In this document: positions 13,047 through 20,253 of the stretch, one piece after another | Layout: each line of letters begins with the position of its first letter | How positions within the stretch are numbered: position 1 is the stretch's first letter | DNA from: a virus | Reading direction: 5' to 3' (one strand) | DNA: 31,954 bases | IMG/VR virus record: IMGVR_UViG_3300003323_000316 | Span: 1-31,954 of that record | Program-made: the position numbers and the translations under genes | Notes under the pieces: generated by a model | Database searches by the model: none | The model's input: only the letters and a program-made list of their open reading frames with translations | Told to the model about the DNA's origin: nothing

Positions 13047-13199
13047 CTACTTACCGGTGTTGCCCTTGCCGCCCTTGGGCTTCTTCTTGGCGGTGTTGCC
13101 CTTCTTGCTGCCGTACTTGGTACTGCCGGTGTTCTGGCTGGCGTTGCCGCCGTGGTTCTTGCCGGGCTGGTTCTGGTGGAAGAAGTCGAAGATGCCCAT
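13047..13199 (-). CDS. Small Gly/Lys/Asn-rich basic protein, 50 aa
   Basis: ATG 13199 overlaps the upstream stop as TGATG. The product starts MGIFDFFHQNQPGKNHGG and continues as Gly/Asn/Lys repeats (KKGNTAKKKPKGGKGNTGK), low complexity and strongly basic, likely disordered with nucleic-acid affinity. It is similar in style, not in sequence, to the 41-residue basic protein at 8806-8931. No function is known. Confidence 0.7.
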   Translation of the reverse strand: MGIFDFFHQNQPGKNHGGNASQNTGSTKYGSKKGNTAKKKPKGGKGNTGK

Positions 13200-13387
13200 C
13201 AGCGGTTGCCCTTCCGGAAGGTGACCTTGATTTTGCCGAGGATGCCCGGGTTGGACGTGCGGCCGTCTCCGGCACGGGCGCCGTAGCCGTGGTCGCCTCC
13301 GGCGGTCCCGGCGGGCTCGGAGCGGCCGAACCAGCGGGTCGACGACTTGCCGGACTCGCGGCCGACGTGCTCGGTCTTCTTGGTCAT
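13199..13387 (-). CDS. Small polar protein, 62 aa
   Basis: ATG 13387 follows a strong AAGGAGG and the shared 19-nt promoter element. The product is Gly/Arg/Lys-rich with few hydrophobic residues (MTKKTEHVGRESGKSSTRWF, later ILGKIKVTFRKGNR) and is probably disordered apart from a short C-terminal strand. It is translationally coupled to the following basic protein. Nothing suggests an enzyme. Confidence 0.7.
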   Translation of the reverse strand: MTKKTEHVGRESGKSSTRWFGRSEPAGTAGGDHGYGARAGDGRTSNPGILGKIKVTFRKGNR

Positions 13388-13405
13388 GTGACCTCCTTGG
13401 TGTCC

Positions 13406-13424
13406 TGTCTGTCTACAGTCTACA
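13406..13424 (-). promoter_or_regulatory. Promoter with shared 19-nt element for the 13387 gene
   Basis: Minus strand TGTAGACTGTAGACAGACA, with TAGACT as -10; the -35 (TTTCCC) is weak. Follows a terminator, as do the elements at 7667 and 24555. Confidence 0.55.
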
Positions 13425-13451
13425 CCAAGATCGCAGCCAGGGGAAATGGGA

Positions 13452-13489
13452 ACACCCCGGGTCCTCTGGCGGGAGGATAGCCGGGGTGT
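13452..13489 (-). terminator. Terminator after the large terminase gene
   Basis: ACACCCCGG pairs with CCGGGGTGT, and inside it TCCTC pairs with GAGGA, giving a two-stage hairpin about 80 bases after the terminase stop, with CCCATTTCCCC beyond it on the minus strand. Confidence 0.7.
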
Positions 13490-13570
13490 CTTGAGTGTCG
13501 CGGCACTGCCGCGATTCTGCGTCCCATCGGAGCAACGGCCCGGGCGGGCGCCCAGATCGCTGACCCCACC

Positions 13571-14989
13571 TTAGTACGGGGAGGTCGTCGGCATAAAGGC
13601 GTCGAGCGGCGGGGCGGCCACCCGGACCAGCTTGCCCTCACGGCCCATCAGGAACAGCCCGGCCTGCACTAGGGCGTCGATGCGGTCCGGTGATGCGGCG
13701 GCGCCGGGCTCCCACGTGCACTGCTGGTCCTCCAGCTCGACGAACGTGCCGACGTGGTGCACGCGGCCCTGCTCGTAGCGGGCGGCAACCGGCTCGGCGC
13801 GCAGCTTCTTGCCCGCCAGGCTGGTGACCTCCTTGATCGGAGGCGGCCCGGGAGGGAATAGGCCCTCGGCCTGCATGGCCTTGTAGGCGTCGGACATGAC
13901 CTGGATGACCCACTTCTTGCCCATGTTCGTCTCGACGACCAGCCAGGTGGCATCCCACGTCCGGAACGTCTCCCAGGCGAGCCGGGCTGCGGGGGTGCCG
14001 ACGATCCGCTTGGTGACGTCGGCAAGCACGTAGTCATCCTCGTCGTAGCCGCGAGCTACCACGAGGATGCCGGTTTCGTCGTTGGAGCCGGAGGCGCCCG
14101 GGTCGACGGAGACGACGGTCTGCTTCAGTTCTGGCAGGTCAGCGGCCTTGATGCGATTGTTTTCGATCATGGGCCGGTTCCACAGCGCGCCCTCGATCTC
14201 TTCGAGGAGATGCCCGTACAGCTCCTGCAGCCCGGCGCGGGTGCCCTCGTACAGCTTCTTGAGCTTCTCGACGACGATCTGCGAGAGGTTCATGACGTTG
14301 TCGAAGATCGAGCCGGTGGTGATCTTCACAGTGCCGTCGTCGGTGTGCTTCCACTCGATGATCAGCTTGATCGGCTTCGGGGTGGTGGTGACCACCGCGC
14401 GCGGGTGGTCGTCGATCAGCGGGGCGCGCAGCGACGGCAGGATGCCCTCGTACCAGGCGTCGTAGGTGTAGCGCCACTTGGCGAGCTCGTCGAGCCAGGC
14501 CCCGGCGGCGTTGTAGCCACGGCCGACGTCGGCGTTGTCAGCGCCCTCGAAGTAGATGACCTGGCCGCTGGCGAATTCGATCATGAGCTTGGGCGACTTG
14601 GCGTAGTGGAAGTCGCGGTCCTTCTTCATGCCCATCCGGCGCAGCACCGATAGCAGGCCCGAGGTGCCCTCGATACATGCCGTACGGCAATCGTTGAGGG
14701 TCTCGGCAACCACAAGCCACTCGGTGCGGTTGCCGAAGGCGTCCACCGGGTGGCGGAAGACGCGGTCAAGAAGATCCTCGGCGCCGGTGCGGGTTTTGCC
14801 CCAGCCTCGGCCGGACAGGATCAGCCAGATCAGCCAGTCGCCGGGCGGCCGGAATTGCTCGGGGCGGCCGACCCACCACCAGGCGCCCTTGAGGATGTCG
14901 TCGAGGGTCTCGCGGGACTGCTCGGCCAGCCATTGCTTGCGCAGCTCGGGTGGGAGCAGGGCGAGCTTCTGGGCAGCGGACAGGCTCAT
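13571..14989 (-). CDS. Terminase large subunit
   Basis: 472 residues from ATG 14989. The N-terminal ATPase shows Walker A SGRGWGKT (residues 59-66), Walker B AWLDE (D168, E169) and the coupling TTTP at 201-204; the C-terminal RNase H-like nuclease shows VVSVDPG (D296), VVETN (E353) and a final acidic site near SPDRIDAL (D435/D438). It powers DNA translocation into the prohead and cuts the concatemer. Two copies of the dispersed 14-bp motif belong to this gene: one inside (14155) and one touching the start codon (14990-15003), so the Shine-Dalgarno (AGAGGA) is unusually far, about 12 bases. A longer upstream frame to 15049 has no binding site. Confidence 0.95.
   Translation of the reverse strand: MSLSAAQKLALLPPELRKQWLAEQSRETLDDILKGAWWWVGRPEQFRPPGDWLIWLILSGRGWGKTRTGAEDLLDRVFRHPVDAFGNRTEWLVVAETLNDCRTACIEGTSGLLSVLRRMGMKKDRDFHYAKSPKLMIEFASGQVIYFEGADNADVGRGYNAAGAWLDELAKWRYTYDAWYEGILPSLRAPLIDDHPRAVVTTTPKPIKLIIEWKHTDDGTVKITTGSIFDNVMNLSQIVVEKLKKLYEGTRAGLQELYGHLLEEIEGALWNRPMIENNRIKAADLPELKQTVVSVDPGASGSNDETGILVVARGYDEDDYVLADVTKRIVGTPAARLAWETFRTWDATWLVVETNMGKKWVIQVMSDAYKAMQAEGLFPPGPPPIKEVTSLAGKKLRAEPVAARYEQGRVHHVGTFVELEDQQCTWEPGAAASPDRIDALVQAGLFLMGREGKLVRVAAPPLDAFMPTTSPY
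14155..14168 (+). repeat. Dispersed 14-bp motif, copy 6
   Basis: GATTG-TTTT-CGATC, mid-gene in the large terminase (codes MIENNR), between ATPase and nuclease domains. Confidence 0.75.
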
Positions 14990-15003
14990 GATCGAAAACG
15001 ATC
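14990..15003 (-). repeat. Dispersed 14-bp motif, copy 7
   Basis: Perfect palindrome GATCG-TTTT-CGATC on the minus strand, immediately before the terminase ATG. Confidence 0.8.
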
Positions 15004-15086
15004 CTCTAATGGGCGGTGACCTGCAATGCGGGTCCCGGGGGCCGCCCATCCGCCCGGCAAGGCGGCCCCCGTCCGCGCACGCGCCC

Positions 15087-15827
15087 TCACTGCGGAGGAG
15101 GTGCAGGGAGCGCGGCGTCTATCTCGGCGAGGGCCTCCTTCGCGCTCGCAGTCAGCTCCTCGTATCCGGCGGCGAGCTGCTCGGGGCTCATCCGCTTCAC
15201 CATCTCGTCGAGGGTGCCCATGATGCGCTCGTGCTGCACGCCGACCTCGACGCGGGTCTCCTGGTCGCCTGCCGCGTTGGTCTTGGTGGTCGCAGCGACG
15301 GTGACGGTCGGGGCGGCCGAAGCGCCCTTGTTGAGGGTCTCCAGGCCGAGCGCGGCGCGTTCGATCTTCGCGGCGGTGTCGATCATCAGGATCAGGGCGT
15401 GCGGGCTGATCGAGTCGACGTCGAGGCTTTCCAGCCGGTCCAGGGCCTTCTTCATCAGCTTCTGGGCGGCCTTCTGGTGGACCTTTGCCATCTCCTCGCG
15501 GGCGGACTGCAGGCGGATAGCGGTGATGCGGTCCTGCTCGGCGTCCCACAGGGCGGCGCGTTCGGCCCACTTGTTGTAGCGGCCGATCCGGGTCATCGCG
15601 GCATAGGTGACGACCGGCGACAGCTCGGCGACCTGCGCTACCGAGCGCAGGCGGCCGTGGTCGCGGTACATGGCGAACAGGCCGTAGTTGCGGTCCAGCT
15701 CGCCCGGCTGCTGGTCCCACGGTTCGCGGGCAGGGTCCAGCTCCAGCTCACGGCGTTTAAGGCCGTCGAGTACCTCGGGTGAGCGGGTGTGGTCGTTCGT
15801 TCCCTTGCGGGCTGGGCGGCGTGGCAT
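15087..15827 (-). CDS. Terminase small subunit
   Basis: 246 residues, ATG 15827 after GGAGGAG. The N-terminal part has a helix-turn-helix-like region (YRDHGRLRSVAQVAELSPVV, then AAMTRIGRYNKWAERAALWD) as in actinophage small terminases that recognise the packaging site, a long central coiled coil (AREEMAKVHQKAAQKLMKKA) for oligomerisation, and an Ala-rich C-terminus. Its place directly before the large subunit supports the call. Packaging site sequence is not identifiable by eye. Confidence 0.8.
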   Translation of the reverse strand: MPRRPARKGTNDHTRSPEVLDGLKRRELELDPAREPWDQQPGELDRNYGLFAMYRDHGRLRSVAQVAELSPVVTYAAMTRIGRYNKWAERAALWDAEQDRITAIRLQSAREEMAKVHQKAAQKLMKKALDRLESLDVDSISPHALILMIDTAAKIERAALGLETLNKGASAAPTVTVAATTKTNAAGDQETRVEVGVQHERIMGTLDEMVKRMSPEQLAAGYEELTASAKEALAEIDAALPAPPPQ

Positions 15828-15858
15828 GGTCTCCTCCTACGCCGCCCAGCGTACGGGA

Positions 15859-16224
15859 TCAGACTCCCGGGAAGACCTGCTCGGGGCGGTAGCCGGAGTA
15901 GAGCATCATCAACGCGGCGGCGTCGAACCACTCCTCGGCGGCGTCGGCGATCACCGGGGGGATCTCATCGGCGGGGAGGATGCGGCCGGACGGCCGGTAG
16001 ACCAGGGCGTCGGTGCGGCCCCGGTCCATCTCGACCTCGCCGCGCCACTCGTAGACCCAGGCCTGAAAGCCAACGCGCTCGATCCAGCCGGTCCAGACCA
16101 GTTGGATCGGGGCGGCGGTGTCCGGGGGCACGAATAGCCCGGCCTCGCCGTCGAAGGGGCCGCCGCGCAGGATCATGCGGGCGAGATTGCTGGCCGGGGT
16201 GTGCGGCCATGCCCAGTTAGCCAC
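15859..16224 (-). CDS. Unknown protein with RGGPFDGE motif, 121 aa
   Basis: GTG 16224 overlaps the upstream stop by eight bases. The sequence MILRGGPFDGEAGLFVPPDT is a short motif often seen at the start of small actinobacterial and actinophage proteins (the LxGGPxDG type); here it is preceded by about 16 residues. The rest is beta-rich (QAWVYEWRGEVEMDRGRTDA) and ends with a helix (DAAALMMLYSGYRPEQVFPG). Function unknown. It lies in the operon leading into terminase. Confidence 0.7.
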   Translation of the reverse strand: MANWAWPHTPASNLARMILRGGPFDGEAGLFVPPDTAAPIQLVWTGWIERVGFQAWVYEWRGEVEMDRGRTDALVYRPSGRILPADEIPPVIADAAEEWFDAAALMMLYSGYRPEQVFPGV

Positions 16225-16402
16225 GGGACACGCTGCGGCAGGGGCAGCTAATGGGGCACTGGAGCGTGTAGATCCACTGCCGGTTGAAGTAGCGGGCTGA
16301 CCGGGCGCTGAAGCGGAAGGCCCGGATCCGTACGCGGGAGCCGGTGATAGTGGCGTGCTCCCTGGCCTGATACATCAGGCGGTTCCACTCTTCGAGCTTC
16401 AT
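16217..16402 (-). CDS. Small Arg-rich protein with CPISCPC tail, 61 aa
   Basis: Start ATG 16402 is preferred over ATG 16408 because GGAGGAG lies six to seven bases before it. The product begins MKLEEWNRLMYQAREH, has an Arg-rich strand region (VRIRAFRFSARSARYFNRQW) and ends QCPISCPCRSVSRG. The three cysteines could be part of a metal site with few other ligands. No family is recognised. Confidence 0.65.
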   Translation of the reverse strand: MKLEEWNRLMYQAREHATITGSRVRIRAFRFSARSARYFNRQWIYTLQCPISCPCRSVSRG

Positions 16403-16404
16403 GG

Positions 16405-16752
16405 TCATCTCCTCCGGTTGTTTTCGATCATGCGTCTGCGGGGGCAGCGGGTGTAGCGGCAGGGGTCGGCGCGGAAGATGTGCTCGTACTGGTCGGCGTC
16501 GGCCTCACGGTAGAACGCCCACTGCTTGGCGCCGCCCGGGTGGCCGCAGTGCGACCGGACCCACCACGAGAAGCTGTCGTCGCGGGGGGCGTTGATGTCC
16601 GGCGGCCATTGGCCGTCCGGCATGCGCCGCTTCATCCAGACGACGCCGGACGCGTCGGCGCGATCGCCTCGGGCGAGCCACACCCCGACAGGGGCAGCCC
16701 CCGTCCCCGGCTGAAACGGGGACGGGGGCTGCTGGCGGCGTCGGGTCGTCAC
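16405..16752 (-). CDS. Cys/His-containing unknown protein, 115 aa
   Basis: GTG 16752 overlaps the preceding stop as GTGA. The N-terminus is Arg/Pro/Gln-rich; the centre (ADASGVVWMKRRMPDGQWPP) and WWVRSHCGHPGGAKQWAFYR lead to RADPCRYTRCPRRR at the end. C and H residues (SHCGH, C-x4-C) could form a zinc site. The last codons read MIENNRRR, written across a copy of the 14-bp motif (16416-16429). Role unknown; it is part of the pre-terminase operon. Confidence 0.7.
   Translation of the reverse strand: MTTRRRQQPPSPFQPGTGAAPVGVWLARGDRADASGVVWMKRRMPDGQWPPDINAPRDDSFSWWVRSHCGHPGGAKQWAFYREADADQYEHIFRADPCRYTRCPRRRMIENNRRR
16416..16429 (+). repeat. Dispersed 14-bp motif, copy 8
   Basis: GGTTG-TTTT-CGATC, at the 3' end of the 16405-16752 gene and beside the next Shine-Dalgarno. 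Confidence 0.75.
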
Positions 16753-17543
16753 TGCCACTCGGGGAGCTTGGTGGAGCGGCGGCGCTCGTTGTACACCTGC
16801 GTGACCGTGCGGGCGACCTGCGTGGAGAGGTTCCCGGCGCGGGAGAACTTCTGGCCCCGGGCGAAGCCGAGCAGGGCGTCCGGGCCGCCCGGGTAGGCGG
16901 ACAGTCGCTTGCTCAGGTCGGTCAGGTCGACGTCTTCGCCGTACCGGTTGAGCATCCGGCCGACGCCCTCGATCAGGGAGCCGTTGACGGCGGCCGGGAT
17001 GTGGCCGAACGCGTTGGTGAGCACGGCGATGGCGGCAGATGCGGCGAACGGTCCGCGCTCGGCGAGGGCGTAGACGCGTTCCAGGCTGCGCACGGCGCTG
17101 ATCTTGCCCTTCCCGGCTGCCGTCGACACGGACCAGCCGTTGTCGGCCAGCACCTTCGCCAGGTAGAGGGCATCCTTGCGGCCCTCGACGCAGGCCACGA
17201 GGAACTGATCGATCGGGCCCACCTTCTCGGTGGTGTTGAGCAGGCGGAACAGGGCGGCTTCCTGCGCGAGGTTGAGGCCGTGGTATTCGTCGGTGCGGAT
17301 CGGCCCGTCGTACTTGGCGCGCAGGGCGGCGCCGTGCCGGTGCTGGCCGTCCACGATGTGGATGACCCCGTTGTCGCGGTACGAGGTGGTGATCACACCG
17401 AGGGCTTCTGGGTGGAAGTCGGCGGCGATCTTCTCGACGCGGCTCGCCTTCATGGCCCGCTGCACTGCCGGGTCGACGGTCAGCTCGACCGCCTTACGCT
17501 CAACGAGGTAGTGCGTCGCCCCGCCGATGGTCGGACTGGTCAT
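16749..17543 (-). CDS. ParB/sulfiredoxin-fold protein (DUF6551-like), 264 aa
   Basis: ATG 17543 overlaps the upstream stop as ATGA. Residues about 10-110 fit the ParB N-terminal fold: LTVDPAVQRAMKASRVEKIA, then a key VDGQHRHGAAL motif at 64-74 that corresponds to the ParB G-E-R-R box in nuclease/CTPase-like relatives. The C-terminal part is helical (KISAVRSLERVYALAERGPF). Phage proteins of this kind sit upstream of terminase and may bind DNA, hydrolyse nucleotide or nick DNA; activity cannot be judged from sequence. It is the second of two adjacent ParB-like genes. Confidence 0.75.
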   Translation of the reverse strand: MTSPTIGGATHYLVERKAVELTVDPAVQRAMKASRVEKIAADFHPEALGVITTSYRDNGVIHIVDGQHRHGAALRAKYDGPIRTDEYHGLNLAQEAALFRLLNTTEKVGPIDQFLVACVEGRKDALYLAKVLADNGWSVSTAAGKGKISAVRSLERVYALAERGPFAASAAIAVLTNAFGHIPAAVNGSLIEGVGRMLNRYGEDVDLTDLSKRLSAYPGGPDALLGFARGQKFSRAGNLSTQVARTVTQVYNERRRSTKLPEWQ

Positions 17544-18448
17544 TCGGACTCCTTCTTCATCTTCTTGATGATCTGCTCCAGGTTGCGGCGGGACGCCGCC
17601 AACCTGGCGTGAACGGGGGCGACGTGGTCTCGGGGGAGGTCGGGGTGGGGCGGCCCCAACTCAACGAGACCGGCGATCAGGCCCTCCAACTGCGGCAGTA
17701 CGCGAGCCCAGGTGGCGAGCTGGCGGGCGGCGGGCGCCGACTCCTCCGGCGGTTCGATCTTGCGCTGCTTCGCGGGTGCACTCTTGCGGCCGACGAACAG
17801 CTCCCGGTAGCCGCGCCACAGGCTGGACGTGCCGTCGTCGATGGCGGCCAGCGCCGCCCGGGCGGCCTGACGGCGGTCCTCGGGCTGGGCGGGGGAGCTG
17901 GCGAGCATGTAGATGGCCCACAGGCGGCTGGCTGTGGTGCCGGACATTCCGAAGGCGGGGGCCAGGGTGTCGAGCACGTAGTCGGTGGAGTAGCCGGAGC
18001 GGGCGGGCTTACGTTTCCCGGCCATCGTCGCCTTGCGCAGCTCGATCCCCCGGCGCTTCGCGGTCTCGAACCGGCGCAGGGCGGCCGGTGCGTCGAGCTC
18101 ACGTAGCAGCTCCCACAGGCGGCCGATCTCGGCGGTGCGCATCGGGAGGGCCAGGTGGTCGTCTTCGCTGTCGGCGAGCAGCCGTTTGGCGGCGTCCTCG
18201 ATGGTGTCGACGAACACGGCGCGAATGTGCCGGTGCTGGCTGCCTCGGATGCCGGAGGCGCCCGCCATCAGGAAGTGCGCACGCAGGCGGCGGGAGCCGG
18301 AGATCAGGGTGCCGTCTTTCCAGACGGTGATCGGGTGGCGCAGGCCCTCGGCCGCGATGCTCTCGCCGAGGTCACTGAGGATGCCGTAGGCCTCCCGGTA
18401 GGGCGGGACGCGGACGGACTCGATGCTGATGGTGACCTCGTCACTCAC
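17540..18448 (-). CDS. ParB-like nuclease-domain protein, 302 aa
   Basis: GTG 18448 overlaps the upstream stop as GTGA. The N-terminal domain follows the ParB pattern: SVRVPPYREAYGILSDLGES, IAAEGLRHPITVWKDGTLIS, and GSRRLRA at 51-57 in place of GERRxxA. The middle is helical (EIGRLWELLRELDAPAALRR) with an HTH-like YVLDTLAPAFGMSGTTASRL stretch, which could recognise DNA, and the C-terminus is a basic coiled coil (ARLAASRRNLEQIIKKMKKE). ParB-like proteins bind specific palindromes and slide or spread; the repeated 14-bp palindrome in this window is one candidate target, a speculation. Confidence 0.8.
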   Translation of the reverse strand: MSDEVTISIESVRVPPYREAYGILSDLGESIAAEGLRHPITVWKDGTLISGSRRLRAHFLMAGASGIRGSQHRHIRAVFVDTIEDAAKRLLADSEDDHLALPMRTAEIGRLWELLRELDAPAALRRFETAKRRGIELRKATMAGKRKPARSGYSTDYVLDTLAPAFGMSGTTASRLWAIYMLASSPAQPEDRRQAARAALAAIDDGTSSLWRGYRELFVGRKSAPAKQRKIEPPEESAPAARQLATWARVLPQLEGLIAGLVELGPPHPDLPRDHVAPVHARLAASRRNLEQIIKKMKKESE

Positions 18449-18774
18449 TGGACGATCACCAGCTCGCCCGTGTCCTCGGTGAGCGATGCGAGGAAGCGTT
18501 CGACCTGCTCCAGGCTGGTGCGTTCGTCGAGCGGGTCGAACGGCACGTCCGGCTCGACTGCCGGGACCGGCGGGGCCGAGATGGGAGTAACGGTGAGGGC
18601 GTGTGGCCGGTGGCGCGGCTCGGGCCGTACGGGCCGGTCGGCGTGGAGCTGGTTGACCATGAAGGTCAGCAGACCGGCGGCGGCGAGGACGGCCACGGCG
18701 GCGGCGAGGGGGACCACGTCGGCGGCCAGGAGGGCGAAGATACGCGCCGGGGCAGACAGGACGAAGTCGAGCAT
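18445..18774 (-). CDS. Membrane-anchored protein, 109 aa, first gene of packaging operon
   Basis: ATG 18774 has AAGGGAG seven bases upstream and a promoter about 30 bases further. Residues about 10-43 are hydrophobic (ARIFALLAADVVPLAAAVAV, LAAAGLLTFMV), one or two membrane helices, followed by a basic/Pro-rich cytoplasmic stretch and an acidic C-terminus (LDERTSLEQVERFLASLTED). The tail could bind a partner. No family known. The downstream ParB-like gene is coupled by a GTGA overlap. Confidence 0.75.
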   Translation of the reverse strand: MLDFVLSAPARIFALLAADVVPLAAAVAVLAAAGLLTFMVNQLHADRPVRPEPRHRPHALTVTPISAPPVPAVEPDVPFDPLDERTSLEQVERFLASLTEDTGELVIVQ

Positions 18775-18806
18775 GTCGGGGCTCCCTTGTTGATCGGTTG
18801 GCGACC

Positions 18807-18854
18807 ATAGTGCACCCGCCACGCAGCTCGCGTCAACCCGGCGGCTACAGCGCA
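18807..18854 (-). promoter_or_regulatory. Promoter of the packaging operon, with conserved upstream element
   Basis: TTGACG (18836-18831), 18 bases, CACTAT (18812-18807) on the minus strand. The plus-strand text GTCAACCCGGCGGCTACAGC from 18832 matches the 12548 site, so the two promoters share sequence beyond -35. Confidence 0.65.
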
Positions 18855-18941
18855 CATCAAGAACCTGCGACCTCTACAGGTACCAGGACCGCTTCATGTA
18901 GGCTCATGGCCGACGTAACCCCCGGCACTTGCGAGGAACAT

Positions 18942-19325
18942 ATGGGAACCAGCTATAAGAGCCTCTACCAGGAGGCGCAGAAGGAGATCGAGAAGCTCAC
19001 CAACGAAGTCAGGCACCTGCGCAGTGCCCTCGACATGAGCCCCGACGAGAGCCTGCGGGAATTGGAACGCACCCGCGAGATCGTTGACCTGGCGGGCATC
19101 GCCGCTCACATGCACGTCGAGCGCTTCACCCCGCAGCAGTGGCGGCAGCGCTACAAGGACGAGTTCCCGCCGGTGGACTTTCCGGCCATCAAGGAGCCGC
19201 TCTGGTACGCCTCGACGATCCGGGATGGATTTGCCAAGCCGACGCGGCGGCTGTGGTGCGAGACACCGACGTCGCTGTACGCGGCCGGATGTATCGTGCC
19301 TCACCCGATGCGCATCGCAGCCTAG
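18942..19325 (+). CDS. Coiled-coil protein, 127 aa, first gene of plus-strand block
   Basis: ATG 18942 has GAGGA six bases upstream; ATG 18906 in the same frame lacks one. Residues 1-55 form a coiled coil (YKSLYQEAQKEIEKLTNEVR, then ESLRELERTREIVDLAG); the C-terminal half is mixed (PQQWRQRYKDEFPPVDFPAI, LWCETPTSLYAAGC). No family recognised. Divergent from the packaging operon, it is probably an early gene; the 86-base intergenic region contains only a weak TAGGCT -10 candidate for this direction. Confidence 0.75.
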   Translation: MGTSYKSLYQEAQKEIEKLTNEVRHLRSALDMSPDESLRELERTREIVDLAGIAAHMHVERFTPQQWRQRYKDEFPPVDFPAIKEPLWYASTIRDGFAKPTRRLWCETPTSLYAAGCIVPHPMRIAA

Positions 19326-19334
19326 AAACGAGCA

Positions 19335-19362
19335 ACGCCCCGGGGCGGTAACCCCGAGGCGT
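19335..19362 (+). terminator. GC hairpin terminator candidate
   Basis: ACGCCCCGGGG pairs with CCCCGAGGCGT (one C-A mismatch in 11) around a 6-base loop, ten bases after the stop at 19325. There is no T-run, so termination efficiency is uncertain. Confidence 0.5.
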
Positions 19363-19461
19363 CGTAGGCACTCACATGTCCCTAACTTCTGGCACCCCGA
19401 GTCTACCGACGCCATACAGCTCGGACAACTCCGCAGGGTGCTCTATCTGAATCGAGCCCCA

Positions 19462-20253
19462 ATGGGAACCATCCGCATCCGTCGCGGCCCCCTGCCGACG
19501 GACAACTACACGATCATCCCGAACGCCTACGCCCGCGATCAGCGGCTGTCGTGGGGAGCGCGCGGCCTGCTCGGCTGGTGCATGAGCCACGCCGCCACGT
19601 ACGAGATCACCGAGGAGCGGATGATCGAGGCGAGCAGCCTCGGCCGCGATGGTGTGCGCAAGCTCGTCGGCGAGCTGGAGCGAGCCGGATACATGCGCCG
19701 CGACAAGACCTTCACCCCCGGCGTCGGAACGACGGTTGACTATGTCCTGACGGACCCTGACGACGGAAATGCCGTCGTAAGTGACGACGGAAAACCCGTC
19801 GCAAGCGATGACCAGGGGAAACAGGACGTTTCCGCAGCTCAGCCTTACGACGGAAAACCCGTCGCTCCTTCCTCTATAGAAGACCAGAAGAAGAACAAGA
19901 CGACTACGTCGTCTATGCGAGCGACACGTTTGCCCGAAAACTTTCAGCCCGACGAGAAGATGCGCGAGTGGTTCCGGCTCGGTCGCTACGGGGAGCTGAT
20001 CGACGGTCTCGTCGAGCACGAGAAGTTCTGCGACTACTTCGCTGGTGCCCCCGGGGTGAAGGGCCGCAAGGTCGACTGGCCTGCGACGTGGCGCAACTGG
20101 ATGCGCACGGCCGCCGAGCGGGCCGGGCGCCGCCCGGGGACCGCCTTGGCGCCGACGTCCGGCGCCCCGTACCGACAGAGCACGACCGACCAGAAGGTCG
20201 CCCAGACGCTGGAACTGGGCCGCCGCCTGCAAGCGATGGAGGACGCGAAGTGA
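19462..20253 (+). CDS. Replication initiator / helicase-loader-like protein with winged helix
   Basis: 263 residues from ATG 19462. Residues about 28-80 form a winged-helix DNA-binding region (SWGARGLLGWCMSHAATYEI, ERMIEASSLGRDGVRKLVGE, LERAGYMRR) as in phage replication initiators. Residues about 97-150 are a low-complexity linker with repeated DDGKPV units, encoded by iteron-like repeats. The C-terminal part (FQPDEKMREWFRLGRY..., KVDWPATWRNWMRTAAER) resembles the helicase-loading tail of phage O/DnaD-type proteins. Role: origin recognition and primosome assembly. No good ribosome binding site precedes the ATG, and a possible TATCTG -10 lies only about 15 bases upstream, so leaderless or near-leaderless translation is possible. 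Confidence 0.75.
   Translation: MGTIRIRRGPLPTDNYTIIPNAYARDQRLSWGARGLLGWCMSHAATYEITEERMIEASSLGRDGVRKLVGELERAGYMRRDKTFTPGVGTTVDYVLTDPDDGNAVVSDDGKPVASDDQGKQDVSAAQPYDGKPVAPSSIEDQKKNKTTTSSMRATRLPENFQPDEKMREWFRLGRYGELIDGLVEHEKFCDYFAGAPGVKGRKVDWPATWRNWMRTAAERAGRRPGTALAPTSGAPYRQSTTDQKVAQTLELGRRLQAMEDAK
19761..19913 (+). repeat. Iteron-like inverted repeats inside the initiator gene; candidate replication origin
   Basis: Three 17-bp units of identical 6-5-6 design, CGACGG-AAANN-CCGTCG, at 19761-19777, 19785-19801 and 19848-19864, plus a related GGAAAC-AGGAC-GTTTCC at 19817-19833 and GACGAC-TAC-GTCGTC at 19899-19913. The stretch after them (CTCTATAGAAG, then AGAAGAACAAG) is unusually AT-rich for this genome, as a DNA-unwinding element would be. 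Lambda places its origin in gene O in the same way. Confidence 0.6.

Noticed and set aside
12940-13224. 94-codon plus-strand frame through the terminator
   Set aside because: It starts with TTG in a hairpin, crosses a perfect terminator and overlaps two coupled minus-strand genes.
19761-19864. CRISPR-like array from three regularly shaped repeats
   Set aside because: Only three short palindromic units with unequal spacing inside a coding gene and no cas genes; iterons explain them better.
19372-20232. 286-codon minus-strand frame opposite the initiator gene
   Set aside because: Opposes a plus-strand gene with a recognisable winged helix and a GTGA-coupled successor.
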